A stretch of 22,731 bases of DNA. It comes from an uncultured Angelakisella sp. Its GTDB lineage: Bacteria; Bacillota; Clostridia; Oscillospirales; Ruminococcaceae. Where the stretch lies: assembly GCA_910585525.1 (NCBI GenBank), contig CAJUFR010000035.1, positions 1-22,731 on the forward strand. Direction: 5' to 3'. The notes under the pieces are model-generated. The model was given only the letters and a program-made list of their open reading frames with translations, ran no database searches and had not been told where the DNA came from. The position numbers and the translations under genes were made by a program. Below are positions 1-7,238 of this stretch, piece by piece (the stretch's first letter is position 1; each line of letters begins with the position of its first letter).

Positions 1-153
1 AGATGTCTGCCTTGGCGGCTCGATGCTTGGTTGGGCGGCTGGCTGCGGGGTGGGAAGAATTCAGCAGCCGCTAAGGTGGGTAGTTTCGCCCGCTCCCTCC
101 TTGAAGTTGGCCTGATAAGGTGCCTCCGGCGGATCTTGATTCCCTGCGGGGGG
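1..153 (+). repeat. Dispersed repeat, left copy (inverted relative to 22537-22691)
   Basis: The first ~134 bases match the reverse complement of 22558-22691 with about eight mismatches counted by hand, six of them clustered at 56-63. Similarity continues less perfectly to the G-run ending at 153. The distal part (117-153, an AAGGTGCCTCCGGCGGAT core and then CTGCGGGGGG) is also shared with 8584-8622. The element may start left of position 1. It has a potential stem between GCGGCTGGCTGC (35-46) and GCAGCCGC (64-71), and that arm is kept in both copies despite the mismatches in the loop. The open frames crossing it look repeat-derived rather than genic. Confidence 0.85.
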
Positions 154-178
154 TTCTTTTTGTGTTGGCAGGAGACAG

Positions 179-228
179 CAGCGCCTGGTCACCCGCAACA
201 GTGGGTGACCAGGCGCTGTTATCTTTTA
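179..228 (+). terminator. Strong hairpin with T-rich tail
   Basis: There is a perfect 16-bp stem (179-194 with 203-218, arm CAGCGCCTGGTCACCC) with an 8-nt loop, followed on the plus strand by TTATCTTTT. The polarity therefore fits a terminator for rightward transcription. The leftward operon that ends at 263 would also transcribe this hairpin. On that strand no immediate U-tract follows the stem, so it would act there as a 3'-end-protecting stem or a weak terminator. Confidence 0.7.
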
Positions 229-262
229 TCTGTTCATCGGCGCGGCGGATCTCCCGTCCCAC

Positions 263-1042
263 TTATAGCCCCAAGCTGATCTCCTTCCGCCACTCCCGGC
301 GCTGGCCGGGTTCCAGGATCAGCGCGCCGGGGCGCTGGTCCAGGGCTTCTTGGGGGCCGGGGTAGCCTTGCCAGGGCTCGATACAGACGAAGCCCGGGAT
401 GCCCGGCTGGCTCCAGAGAAGGACGCAGTGGTACCCGGCGGTCCCTACCTGGATGTATTTCCCGCTCTCCCGGTGCTCCAGGCGGGCCCACTCCCCTACG
501 TTCTGGTACTGGATGGAGTCGTTGTCAAACAGGTCCCGGGTGAGGGGGACCACCAGGCCGCTCTCGAACCGGGCCTGGTACTCCTCCACCGACGTCCCCG
601 GCAGGAAGGGGCAGACGAAACCCGGGTGGAAGCCAAACTGCACCGCCATGGGCTTGCTGCCGGCGTTCACCACGGCGCAGGTGGTCACCGCTCCCGTCTC
701 GGTCAGGCGGTGCTCGGTGTCGAAGGAGAAGGGCCAGGGCCAGTTTTCGCCGCCGGCCCAGCTGGCCCGGAACCGCAGCAGATCCTTTTCCTGGGCCGCA
801 AGAACATGGTCCAGGTCACGGATGAAGCCGTGCTGGGGACCCTGGCAGGCGAGGCCGCCGAAGCTGCCTTTCCCCTCCGCCAGCTTGCCCACCCAGGGGA
901 AGCAGACCGGCGCCCGGCGGGGCCAGACCTCCTTTTTCCCCTCCCAGATGAGTTCCTTTTTCTCCCAGGTGAGGGAGCGCAGTTCCGCCCCGTGGTCCGA
1001 GGCGGTGAGGGTCAGCTTTCCTTGCTTGATGGTGTATTCCAT
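263..1042 (-). CDS. Aldose 1-epimerase family protein (LacX-like)
   Basis: Predicted 259-residue cytoplasmic sugar-ring epimerase of the GalM/LacX/YeaD superfamily. It would interconvert alpha and beta anomers of an aldose or sugar phosphate. Visible family marks are RRAPVCFPWVGKL near residue 42, QGPQHGFIRDL near 67, a conserved FGFHPGF segment carrying the likely catalytic histidine, and CIEPWQG carrying the likely catalytic glutamate. The start is placed at ATG 1042 because AGGAG lies about 10 bases upstream. The frame stays open 15 codons further, but that extension has no comparable ribosome site. It is the last gene of the leftward operon, 13 bases after the TauE gene. The substrate cannot be read from the sequence. 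LacX-type proteins often accompany sugar-phosphate operons, which fits its neighbours. Confidence 0.85.
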   Translation of the reverse strand: MEYTIKQGKLTLTASDHGAELRSLTWEKKELIWEGKKEVWPRRAPVCFPWVGKLAEGKGSFGGLACQGPQHGFIRDLDHVLAAQEKDLLRFRASWAGGENWPWPFSFDTEHRLTETGAVTTCAVVNAGSKPMAVQFGFHPGFVCPFLPGTSVEEYQARFESGLVVPLTRDLFDNDSIQYQNVGEWARLEHRESGKYIQVGTAGYHCVLLWSQPGIPGFVCIEPWQGYPGPQEALDQRPGALILEPGQRREWRKEISLGL

Positions 1043-1055
1043 GATGGCGTCACTC

Positions 1056-1838
1056 CTACAGGATATTTCGGACGATGTTAAAGACACAGATGGCCAAGAC
1101 CAGCAGCTGCACCCCGTTAAAGGCCTTCTCCACCAGCCGCTCCGGGAACTTTTTGTTCAGCGCCGCCCCCAGGAAGCCACCGGCGATGGCACCCGCCACC
1201 ATGGCCGGGGCCACAGCAAGGTCGTAGGCGCCGAATCCCGCCCCCAGCGCCACCGAGCACAGCTTGGAGACCTGGGCGAAAAGGATGGTGATGAGGGAGC
1301 AGACGGCGGCGGTCTTGGTGTCGTAAGAGAACAGGAAGATGATCAGGGCCACGTTGATGGGCCCGCCCCCGATGCCCAGGAAGGAGGAGCAGACCCCCAG
1401 GAACACCCCCACCAGCAGGGCGGGCAGGAGGCTGTCCCAGTGCTTGCCGGGGATGCTCTGCTTGTGCTTCATGTACCAGTAGACCACCAGGATCAGCAGG
1501 CCCAGGGCCACGTTCTGCACCGCCGTTACCCGGGAATTGGGCAGCCCGGCGGTGAGGGCGGAGAGCATCATCTGGCCCAGCTGTCCCCCGGCCACCGAGC
1601 CGATGGCCAGGGGGATGGCGGTGGCGAAGGGGATCCTGGTCCTTGCCAGCATCTGCTTGCCGATGGAGACCACCGACATGGAAAAGACGGTGATGGAGGA
1701 CAGCACCCCGATGGTGGCGGCGTCGTAGGCCCCCATGACGTCCATCACCGGTTTGATGATGACCCCGCCCCCCATACCGGTGAGAGACCCCACCGTGGTG
1801 GCCCCGATGGCGATGAGAAAATAGAGGAAAAAGGTCAT
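1056..1838 (-). CDS. TauE/SafE family membrane permease
   Basis: A 260-residue integral membrane protein, almost entirely hydrophobic, with about eight predicted membrane spans. It shows the internal duplication typical of TauE/SafE proteins: GSLTGMGGGVIIKP near residue 18 and SFLGIGGGPINV near residue 152 sit in equivalent positions of the two halves. Characterised relatives export sulfite, sulfoacetate or other small organosulfur or organic anions, but most members are unassigned. The ATG at 1838 lies one base past the stop of the larA-like gene, so translation is probably coupled, with a G-rich ribosome site inside the upstream gene. In context it may export an acidic end product of the pathway encoded by this operon. 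That role is inference. Confidence 0.88.
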   Translation of the reverse strand: MTFFLYFLIAIGATTVGSLTGMGGGVIIKPVMDVMGAYDAATIGVLSSITVFSMSVVSIGKQMLARTRIPFATAIPLAIGSVAGGQLGQMMLSALTAGLPNSRVTAVQNVALGLLILVVYWYMKHKQSIPGKHWDSLLPALLVGVFLGVCSSFLGIGGGPINVALIIFLFSYDTKTAAVCSLITILFAQVSKLCSVALGAGFGAYDLAVAPAMVAGAIAGGFLGAALNKKFPERLVEKAFNGVQLLVLAICVFNIVRNIL

Positions 1839-1839
1839 A

Positions 1840-3327
1840 TCAACCCCCGCAAGGATGCCCGGTCACCGGCGCCCCGTTGAGGGCGGGGTCCTTCATGCAG
1901 AGGTGGACGGCGGCGGTGGTGAAGGTCCGGGGCAGGGCCAGGATGTTGGGCTCCGGGCCGGTGTACTTCCGCATGGCGTCGGCGATGGCCTCCTCGAAGG
2001 TGGCCCGGGTCTTGAGCCCCATCCCGCGGGCGATGCCCGGTTCCCGGGCCCCCACGATGTAGATGGCGCTGGTGTGCTCCTCCGCCAGGTGGCCGCAGCT
2101 CATCATGGAGAAGCCGTGGAAGGGGTGGAAGGCGTTGGCGAAGCGGTACTTGCGGATGTACTCCTCCTTGGTGGCGAAGTATTCGCCGTACCGGTCCATG
2201 TCGGGGAGGATGTTCATGGAATCGTGCTGGAACATCTCGTACAGTTCCCGGAGGTAGGGCCAGCGTTCCTCGTGGAACCAGGCGTCGCAGATGGAGGAGA
2301 CGACAAAAACGCACCGGTCGGACATGATCCGCTTGTGGCGGATGACCTGGGCGGAGAGGGCCTGCATCATCTGGATGGGGTTGGTGCCCATGCCGTTGCC
2401 GTAGTGGAAGTTGGTGGGCATGCCAAAGACGATGATATCGTACTTCTTCTCGGCCCAATGGACGTAGGTCCGCTTGTCGGCCACCTCCCAGCTAAGGGGC
2501 TGCATCTCCTTGGCCCAGCCGGAGAAGATGGCGATCTGGCGGGATTTTGTATCCAGCACGGCGTCGCAGCAGAAGAACTTCTTGCCCATCTTCTCCTCCA
2601 TCAGCATCCCCTGCTGGTCGAACTTGCCCCGCATGACGCTGCTGGTGGAGACGGGGACGAAGTCGGGCTGGTGCATTACCTTGGGGACGTGGTGGGCGCT
2701 GATGCTCCGCCAGTGGGAGATACCGGTGGCGCAGTGTTTATACCCGCCGGAATACCCGCCGTAGGGATTACCCTGGGTATGGCCGATGAGGATAGCGATA
2801 TCGGCGTCAAAGACATACTTGTTCATGATGACGTGATCCCCGGCGGCGGTGTAGCCGATGTCCACCAGGTGGTCGTAGTCCTCGCTGTCGTGGCTGGTGA
2901 TCTGGTTCGTGTAGTAGAACTCCCGGAACAGTTCCTCCCCCAGGATGGTCTTCATCTCCGGGACGGTGGCACGGGGGTGGAGGCCGTTGGAGAAAAGGAG
3001 GAGGATATCCTTCTTCTCCACCCCGGCGGCGTAGAGTTCATCCAGGCAGGCCCGGATGGCCACCTTCCGGTGGCTGGTGGGCTGGTTGCCCCCCTTGACG
3101 ATGTCGGGGATGACAAAGACCACCGTCTTGCCCTTCCCCGCCAGTTCCTTGAGGGCGGGCATCCCGATGGGGCTGCGGATGCTGTCCTGGGTGGCCTTGT
3201 AAAGGCTGTCCCAGTCCTGGGGCAGGCAGGGGGGATCGGGGACCGTCTCCCCGGGGACAAAGACGTCGGTGCTGTCGGGCAACTCCGCGCTCATCATGCC
3301 GTTGCCGTATTCAAAATCCAGTTTCAT
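1840..3327 (-). CDS. LarA-family (nickel-pincer lactate racemase-like) protein
   Basis: A 495-residue protein of the LarA/DUF2088 superfamily. LarA binds the nickel-pincer nucleotide cofactor and racemises lactate; family members act on other 2-hydroxyacids by hydride transfer. Visible marks are IPDIVKGGNQPTSHRK (73-88, corresponding to the nucleotide-binding DxTRP region), NGLHPRAT with H117, IGHTQG with H183, GGYSGGYK with K197 (the likely pincer-lysine counterpart) and H212/H213. These appear to match the H108, H174, K184 and H200 positions of Lactobacillus LarA. It is longer than LarA (about 425 residues), mainly through extra C-terminal sequence. The start is ATG with AGGAGG seven bases upstream, overlapping the TIM-like stop. 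No cofactor-making larB, larC or larE lies in the window. The substrate is unknown; a 2-hydroxyacid made from the operon's sugar is a reasonable guess. Confidence 0.82.
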   Translation of the reverse strand: MKLDFEYGNGMMSAELPDSTDVFVPGETVPDPPCLPQDWDSLYKATQDSIRSPIGMPALKELAGKGKTVVFVIPDIVKGGNQPTSHRKVAIRACLDELYAAGVEKKDILLLFSNGLHPRATVPEMKTILGEELFREFYYTNQITSHDSEDYDHLVDIGYTAAGDHVIMNKYVFDADIAILIGHTQGNPYGGYSGGYKHCATGISHWRSISAHHVPKVMHQPDFVPVSTSSVMRGKFDQQGMLMEEKMGKKFFCCDAVLDTKSRQIAIFSGWAKEMQPLSWEVADKRTYVHWAEKKYDIIVFGMPTNFHYGNGMGTNPIQMMQALSAQVIRHKRIMSDRCVFVVSSICDAWFHEERWPYLRELYEMFQHDSMNILPDMDRYGEYFATKEEYIRKYRFANAFHPFHGFSMMSCGHLAEEHTSAIYIVGAREPGIARGMGLKTRATFEEAIADAMRKYTGPEPNILALPRTFTTAAVHLCMKDPALNGAPVTGHPCGG

Positions 3328-3339
3328 GCTTTTCCTCCT

Positions 3340-4170
3340 TTATTTGCCCAGGTACAGGCGGATGATCTCCAGGTATTCCTCCGGGTAGAAGCCGATCTCC
3401 CCGGTGAACCGGGTGAGGGCGATGAGGCCGCCGGATATCTCCGGGATGGAGGCCAGCATCTCGGCGTTATCCGCCTTCAGGCCCCCGCCGTACACCACGT
3501 CCAGGCCGCCGGTGACTTCCCGGACGAACTTGGCGATCTTCTGGATATAGGGTTTGTCCGCCGGGGTCTTGCCCGGGCCGATGGACCAGACCGGTTCGTA
3601 GGCGATGACAACTTTGGACCTGTCGGCGTCCTTTAAACCCACCTCTAACTGTTCCCCCAGCACCTCCTGCCAGCGGTCCTGTTCCTCGCTCTTTTCCCCG
3701 ATACAGTACAGGACATTCAGCCCGGCGGCTTGGGCCATTAAGACCTCCTGGTTCAACAGGCGGTTGACGGCGGCGGTGTCGGTGACACCCGCCTCGGCCA
3801 GGATACCGGCCTTGTCGTTTCGCTCCTCACAGTGGCCGATGAGGGTATCGGTGCAGCCCAGCATGGCAGCGGCGTGGGCGGGGCGGTTGGTAGTGAAGGC
3901 CCCGAAGTTGCCCCCCACGGCGGTATCCCCCCGGTAGACCCCCTGGCAGCCCACCCGCACCGGACCCTTCCGGGCAGCGGCGGCGGCAAGGATGTGGGCC
4001 TCCGGGAAGTACTGGACGAACTCCACCTCCGCGGGGCCATATTTTTCCAGCCCCGGCTCGGTTCCGGTGACGATGGCCTCCGCCCACTTGCCGGGCTCGG
4101 CCAGCCGGTTCACCCCGCCTAATTCCGGGGGAATATCGAACCGCTTCAGGTTCAGGTAGATGTGTTTCAT
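3340..4170 (-). CDS. Triosephosphate isomerase-like protein (divergent TIM paralogue)
   Basis: A 276-residue single TIM-barrel isomerase related to TpiA, which interconverts dihydroxyacetone phosphate and glyceraldehyde-3-phosphate. The catalytic set is present: K9 in NLKRFD (NWK in standard TIM), H113 in IGHCEER (GHSERR in standard TIM) and E192 in AYEPVWSIGPGKTP, which includes loop 6. The phosphate-binding C-terminal part departs from the norm: YGGG replaces YGGS at 227-230, and the usual VGGASL is replaced by the longer IALTRFTGEIGF near 250-261. The start at ATG 4170 leaves AAGGA about 12 bases upstream; an ATG four codons earlier would sit directly on that ribosome site. It is probably a paralogue of housekeeping TIM adapted to a related phospho-sugar, though ordinary TIM activity is not excluded. 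Confidence 0.8.
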   Translation of the reverse strand: MKHIYLNLKRFDIPPELGGVNRLAEPGKWAEAIVTGTEPGLEKYGPAEVEFVQYFPEAHILAAAAARKGPVRVGCQGVYRGDTAVGGNFGAFTTNRPAHAAAMLGCTDTLIGHCEERNDKAGILAEAGVTDTAAVNRLLNQEVLMAQAAGLNVLYCIGEKSEEQDRWQEVLGEQLEVGLKDADRSKVVIAYEPVWSIGPGKTPADKPYIQKIAKFVREVTGGLDVVYGGGLKADNAEMLASIPEISGGLIALTRFTGEIGFYPEEYLEIIRLYLGK

Positions 4171-4195
4171 AAACGGTACCATTCCTTTTTGTTGA

Positions 4196-4885
4196 TCATT
4201 GGGACAGTTCTTTCTTCCGGGCGTTAAGTATCTTTCGAAGTTCCTTTTTCCGGGGCTCCAGGCTCTCGTCCTTGATGCGCCGCAGGGCGCTCTGGTACAG
4301 CTTGATGGAATCCACGGTGTCCTCCCGGGAGTAGATCTCCTTCAGGAGGGGGAACAGTTCATCATCGGCCATGATCACCGCCAGCGTACCATACTGGTTG
4401 AGCATCGACGCCACACGGATGGCGGCGTAAAACAGCTGCTGCAGATACTCCGGTTCCCCGGCGAAGAGTTGGGACTGCTTTTGCAGCCAGTACCGCATCA
4501 TCTCCGGCTCGTTGCGGCTCGCCGAGGTGACGGCGGGGTTCTGGCAGGGGAGGCGCAGCGACAGGTTCCTCTCGATCTCCAGCCCCATGGCCAGCAGTTC
4601 CTCCGCCTGCTCCGGGGTGCGGGCGGCGTTGAGGGCGTTTCCCCCGATGCCGCTGGCCTCACACCGCCAGTGGATATCCGCCCCCATGGCCGCCAGTTCC
4701 TTGGCCAGCTGGAACCGGCCCCGGCTTACTGCCGCCAGGAACAGGTTGGCGCTGGAGGGGAGTTTTGCCTGGAGCAGTTCCGGGACCTCCCGCACCTTGT
4801 CCAGGATGACCTCATCCGGCACGGCGGCGTCGGCAAGCTGGCTCTGGATGGCGGCGGACAGCATCCTCAGTTCCTGATCGGTCAT
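4196..4885 (-). CDS. Ankyrin-repeat-like protein of unknown function
   Basis: A 229-residue soluble protein with no signal peptide or membrane span. Residues about 45-115 resemble degenerate ankyrin repeats (SSANLFLAAVSRGRFQLAKE, then AAMGADIHW, then a second round ending EELLAMGLEIE). The C-terminus is highly charged and helical, with many Lys, Arg and Glu residues. No catalytic motif is seen. ATG 4885 lies one base beyond the PFK stop, so it is translationally coupled and firmly inside the sugar operon. It may be a scaffold or regulator for the neighbouring enzymes, but nothing in the sequence fixes a function. Confidence 0.7.
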   Translation of the reverse strand: MTDQELRMLSAAIQSQLADAAVPDEVILDKVREVPELLQAKLPSSANLFLAAVSRGRFQLAKELAAMGADIHWRCEASGIGGNALNAARTPEQAEELLAMGLEIERNLSLRLPCQNPAVTSASRNEPEMMRYWLQKQSQLFAGEPEYLQQLFYAAIRVASMLNQYGTLAVIMADDELFPLLKEIYSREDTVDSIKLYQSALRRIKDESLEPRKKELRKILNARKKELSQ

Positions 4886-4886
4886 T

Positions 4887-6053
4887 TCAGCACCCTCTTC
4901 TCAGGTTGGCCATCACCGGCAGCGGCTCCCCGATCAGGGGGCGGAGCCAGTCCACGCAGGCCGGGGTGACGTCGTTGCCGGCGGCGCCTATGAACTCCTC
5001 CGGCATGGTGCGCTCGGTGAGCATCACCTCCTGGATGGGGGCCAGGAACAGTTCCGCCTGGTAGGGGTCGCTGCTCAGGCGGCGGATGGCGGGCATCACC
5101 CCGGTCCGGCCCTCCAGGACGGCTCTTACCGCCGCCCGTCCCGCTTCCTCCGCCTCCCGGCAGTCGATGGAGGAGCGCCAGTGGATGCTGCTGCGGTTCA
5201 TCAGGCCGGGCTTTTCGCTCCGGGCCTTGATGCCCAGTTCCTTCACCACCAGCTGGGCCAGGTGGGCGGAGATATCCCCGAAGTAGGTGGACCGCCCCGT
5301 CTGGAAGATGGGGGGCACCAGGGGCTTGCCCCCCGGGCCGTGCAGCCCCTCGCTGACCACGGCCACCACCCCTCTGCCCATTTTCCACCGTTCCTCCACG
5401 TCCCGGAGGAAGGCGGCCTCGTCAAAGTCCCGCTCCGGCAGGTAGATGAGGTCGGGGCCGATCTCGGCGTCCTGGCGGGCCAGGGCGGCGGCGGCGGTGA
5501 TCCAGCCGGCGTTGCGGCCCATGGCCTCCACGACGCAGACGTGGATGGGGAGGGAGCGGACGTCGGCGCAGATCTCCCGGGTCACCCCGGCGATGTACCG
5601 GGCGGCGCTGGCAAAGCCGGGGGCATGGTCGGTGACCGCCAGGTCGTTGTCCACCGTCTTTGGGATGCCGGCCACCAGCACCGGGGTGCCGGCGGCTTTG
5701 CAGGCCTGGTATATCTTGCCGCAGGTGTCCATGGTGCCGTTGCCGCCGTTGCAGAGGAGGAAGTCAAAGCCGTTCTTGCCGATGACCTCCGCCGCCCGGG
5801 CGTACTCCGGGGCCTCCATGGCGTCCCGGCTGGTGCCGATGGCGGAGCCGGGGGTGGTAAGGAGCAGTTCCATCTCCCCTTCCGGCAGGGTGTCCAGCCG
5901 GACGAACCGCTCCGCCAGCAGGCCGCCCATGCCGCCTAGCGCGCCGTAGACCTCCGCCCCGGCTTTTGCCGCTTCGTCGACGGCCCCGTAAAGGGAGCAG
6001 TTCATCACCGCGGTGGGGCCGCCGCCGTGGACGATGAGCAGCTTGCCGGCCAT
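4887..6053 (-). CDS. 6-phosphofructokinase family protein (PPi-like clade, atypical phosphodonor motif)
   Basis: A 388-residue kinase of the PFK-A/Pfp family, expected to phosphorylate fructose-6-phosphate or a similar ketose phosphate at C1. Motifs in order are the GGGPTAVMN glycine loop (10-18), TPGSAIGTSR (67-76), GGNGTMDT (103-110), PKTVDND (131-137) with the likely catalytic aspartate D135, and EAMGR (176-180) for the sugar phosphate. Donor-specific positions are mixed. K132 is the PPi-type lysine, also found in some ATP enzymes of plants and trypanosomes. G106 is the ATP-type glycine, and N105 replaces the usual metal-binding aspartate of GGDG. The phosphate donor is therefore uncertain. 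AAGGAGG lies within the aldolase 3' end, and ATG 6053 is one base from that gene's stop. Confidence 0.88.
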   Translation of the reverse strand: MAGKLLIVHGGGPTAVMNCSLYGAVDEAAKAGAEVYGALGGMGGLLAERFVRLDTLPEGEMELLLTTPGSAIGTSRDAMEAPEYARAAEVIGKNGFDFLLCNGGNGTMDTCGKIYQACKAAGTPVLVAGIPKTVDNDLAVTDHAPGFASAARYIAGVTREICADVRSLPIHVCVVEAMGRNAGWITAAAALARQDAEIGPDLIYLPERDFDEAAFLRDVEERWKMGRGVVAVVSEGLHGPGGKPLVPPIFQTGRSTYFGDISAHLAQLVVKELGIKARSEKPGLMNRSSIHWRSSIDCREAEEAGRAAVRAVLEGRTGVMPAIRRLSSDPYQAELFLAPIQEVMLTERTMPEEFIGAAGNDVTPACVDWLRPLIGEPLPVMANLRRGC

Positions 6054-6054
6054 G

Positions 6055-7209
6055 TTACACCCCCTCCTTGTAGCGGAGGATCATATCCTCCAGGGTGTCC
6101 AGCTTCACCAGGGGGTACCGGCCCACCGAGCCGAACTCCACGATGAGGGTGCCCACCGCCTCCTTGACCCCTTTTTCGATGGCGCCGGTGACGGCGGCCA
6201 GGGCGGGGCCCTCCCCGGTTCCGTACATCACGGTGTCCATGATGGGGGGCAGGAAGGCCCGGGGGTCAAAGGCGGCCCGCTTCTCGTCCAGCAGCTTCCA
6301 GACAGGGCCCACAACGGGGTCGTTTTTCAGCTGGGGGAAGTCCCGGAACAGTTCCCGGAGGTTGCGGGTGACCGCCAGCCGGATGTCGGTGTCCACGTTG
6401 ATCTTGCGGATGCCGCAGGGGATGGCGGCCTTCAGTTCGTCCTTGCTGATGCCGTAGGCGTTCTGGATATCCCCGCCCAGGGCGTTGATCTCATTGACGA
6501 TGTACTGGGGGACGGTGGAGGAGCCGTGGGAGACCAGGAAGGCGCTGATGCCCTCGTGGTTCAGGCACTCCCGGATGGCGGTGGGGATCTCCCGGCGGAG
6601 TTTCACGTCCTTCCCCTTGCTGGCCCCGTGCATGGTGCCGTAGCTGATGGCCAGGGCGTCGGCCCCGGTCTTTTTCAGGAAATCCACGGCGGTCAGGGGG
6701 TTGGTGTAGGTGGAGTTGGCGGCAAAGACATGGTCCTCCACCCCGGCCAGGACCCCCAGTTCCCCTTCCACGCTGACCCCCCGGGGGTGGGCGTACTTCA
6801 CCACCTCACGGGTCAGTTCCACATTCTCCTCGTAGGGGAGGGAGGAGCCGTCGATCATCACCGAGGTATACCCCCCCTCGATGGCGGCGACGCAGGAATC
6901 GAAGTCCCGGCCGTGGTCCAGGTGCAGCACCACCGGGATGGGGCTCTGCTCGCCGTACTTCTTCACGGCGGCGGCGATGTTCTTGGCCCCCTTCTTCTTG
7001 TCCTCCAGGGTGCCGTTCTGGAAGTCAGCGCGGCCCCCCATAAAGGCGTTGGCCAGGTCCGCCCCCTGCAAAATGGCGGGGGCCCGGAGCAGTTCATGGA
7101 TCTCGATAACGGCCTTGGCCTGGCAGACGGCGTTGACGTTGAAGGCCCCCTGGGCGTAACCGTGGGCCTCGGCGGCCTCCAACACGGGACGAAGCGGAAC
7201 GAGTGGCAT
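6055..7209 (-). CDS. Class II fructose-bisphosphate aldolase family protein
   Basis: A 384-residue zinc-dependent ketose-bisphosphate aldolase, expected to split fructose-1,6-bisphosphate (or a tagatose or other analogue) into dihydroxyacetone phosphate and an aldehyde. Family features in order are GAFNVNA near residue 21, HLDHG with H96, D98 and zinc ligand H99, EGELGVLAG with E149, YGTMHG with H194, SHGSSTVP with H228, and KINVDTDIR near 269 for phosphate binding. It is roughly 75-100 residues longer than the compact FbaA/GatY type because of a C-terminal extension, and closer in length to the longer Cbb-type enzymes. GGAG lies about eight bases before ATG 7209. It sits between pgi and pfk, matching their order of action. 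Confidence 0.9.
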   Translation of the reverse strand: MPLVPLRPVLEAAEAHGYAQGAFNVNAVCQAKAVIEIHELLRAPAILQGADLANAFMGGRADFQNGTLEDKKKGAKNIAAAVKKYGEQSPIPVVLHLDHGRDFDSCVAAIEGGYTSVMIDGSSLPYEENVELTREVVKYAHPRGVSVEGELGVLAGVEDHVFAANSTYTNPLTAVDFLKKTGADALAISYGTMHGASKGKDVKLRREIPTAIRECLNHEGISAFLVSHGSSTVPQYIVNEINALGGDIQNAYGISKDELKAAIPCGIRKINVDTDIRLAVTRNLRELFRDFPQLKNDPVVGPVWKLLDEKRAAFDPRAFLPPIMDTVMYGTGEGPALAAVTGAIEKGVKEAVGTLIVEFGSVGRYPLVKLDTLEDMILRYKEGV

Positions 7210-7238
7210 AGTGAAAACTCCTTTCTATATCGCGGCTG

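Noticed and set aside
31..279. Possible small gene at the left window end, with a similar frame at 22461-22721
   Set aside because: Both frames are carried by the inverted repeat; similarity between them comes from the repeat, and it is interrupted by frame-changing differences at the distal end.
1855..3636. Very long open frame on the plus strand opposite the LarA-like gene
   Set aside because: Low-complexity Gly/Val/His/Asp-rich translation mirroring GC-biased third positions of the real minus-strand genes; no ribosome site or family motif.
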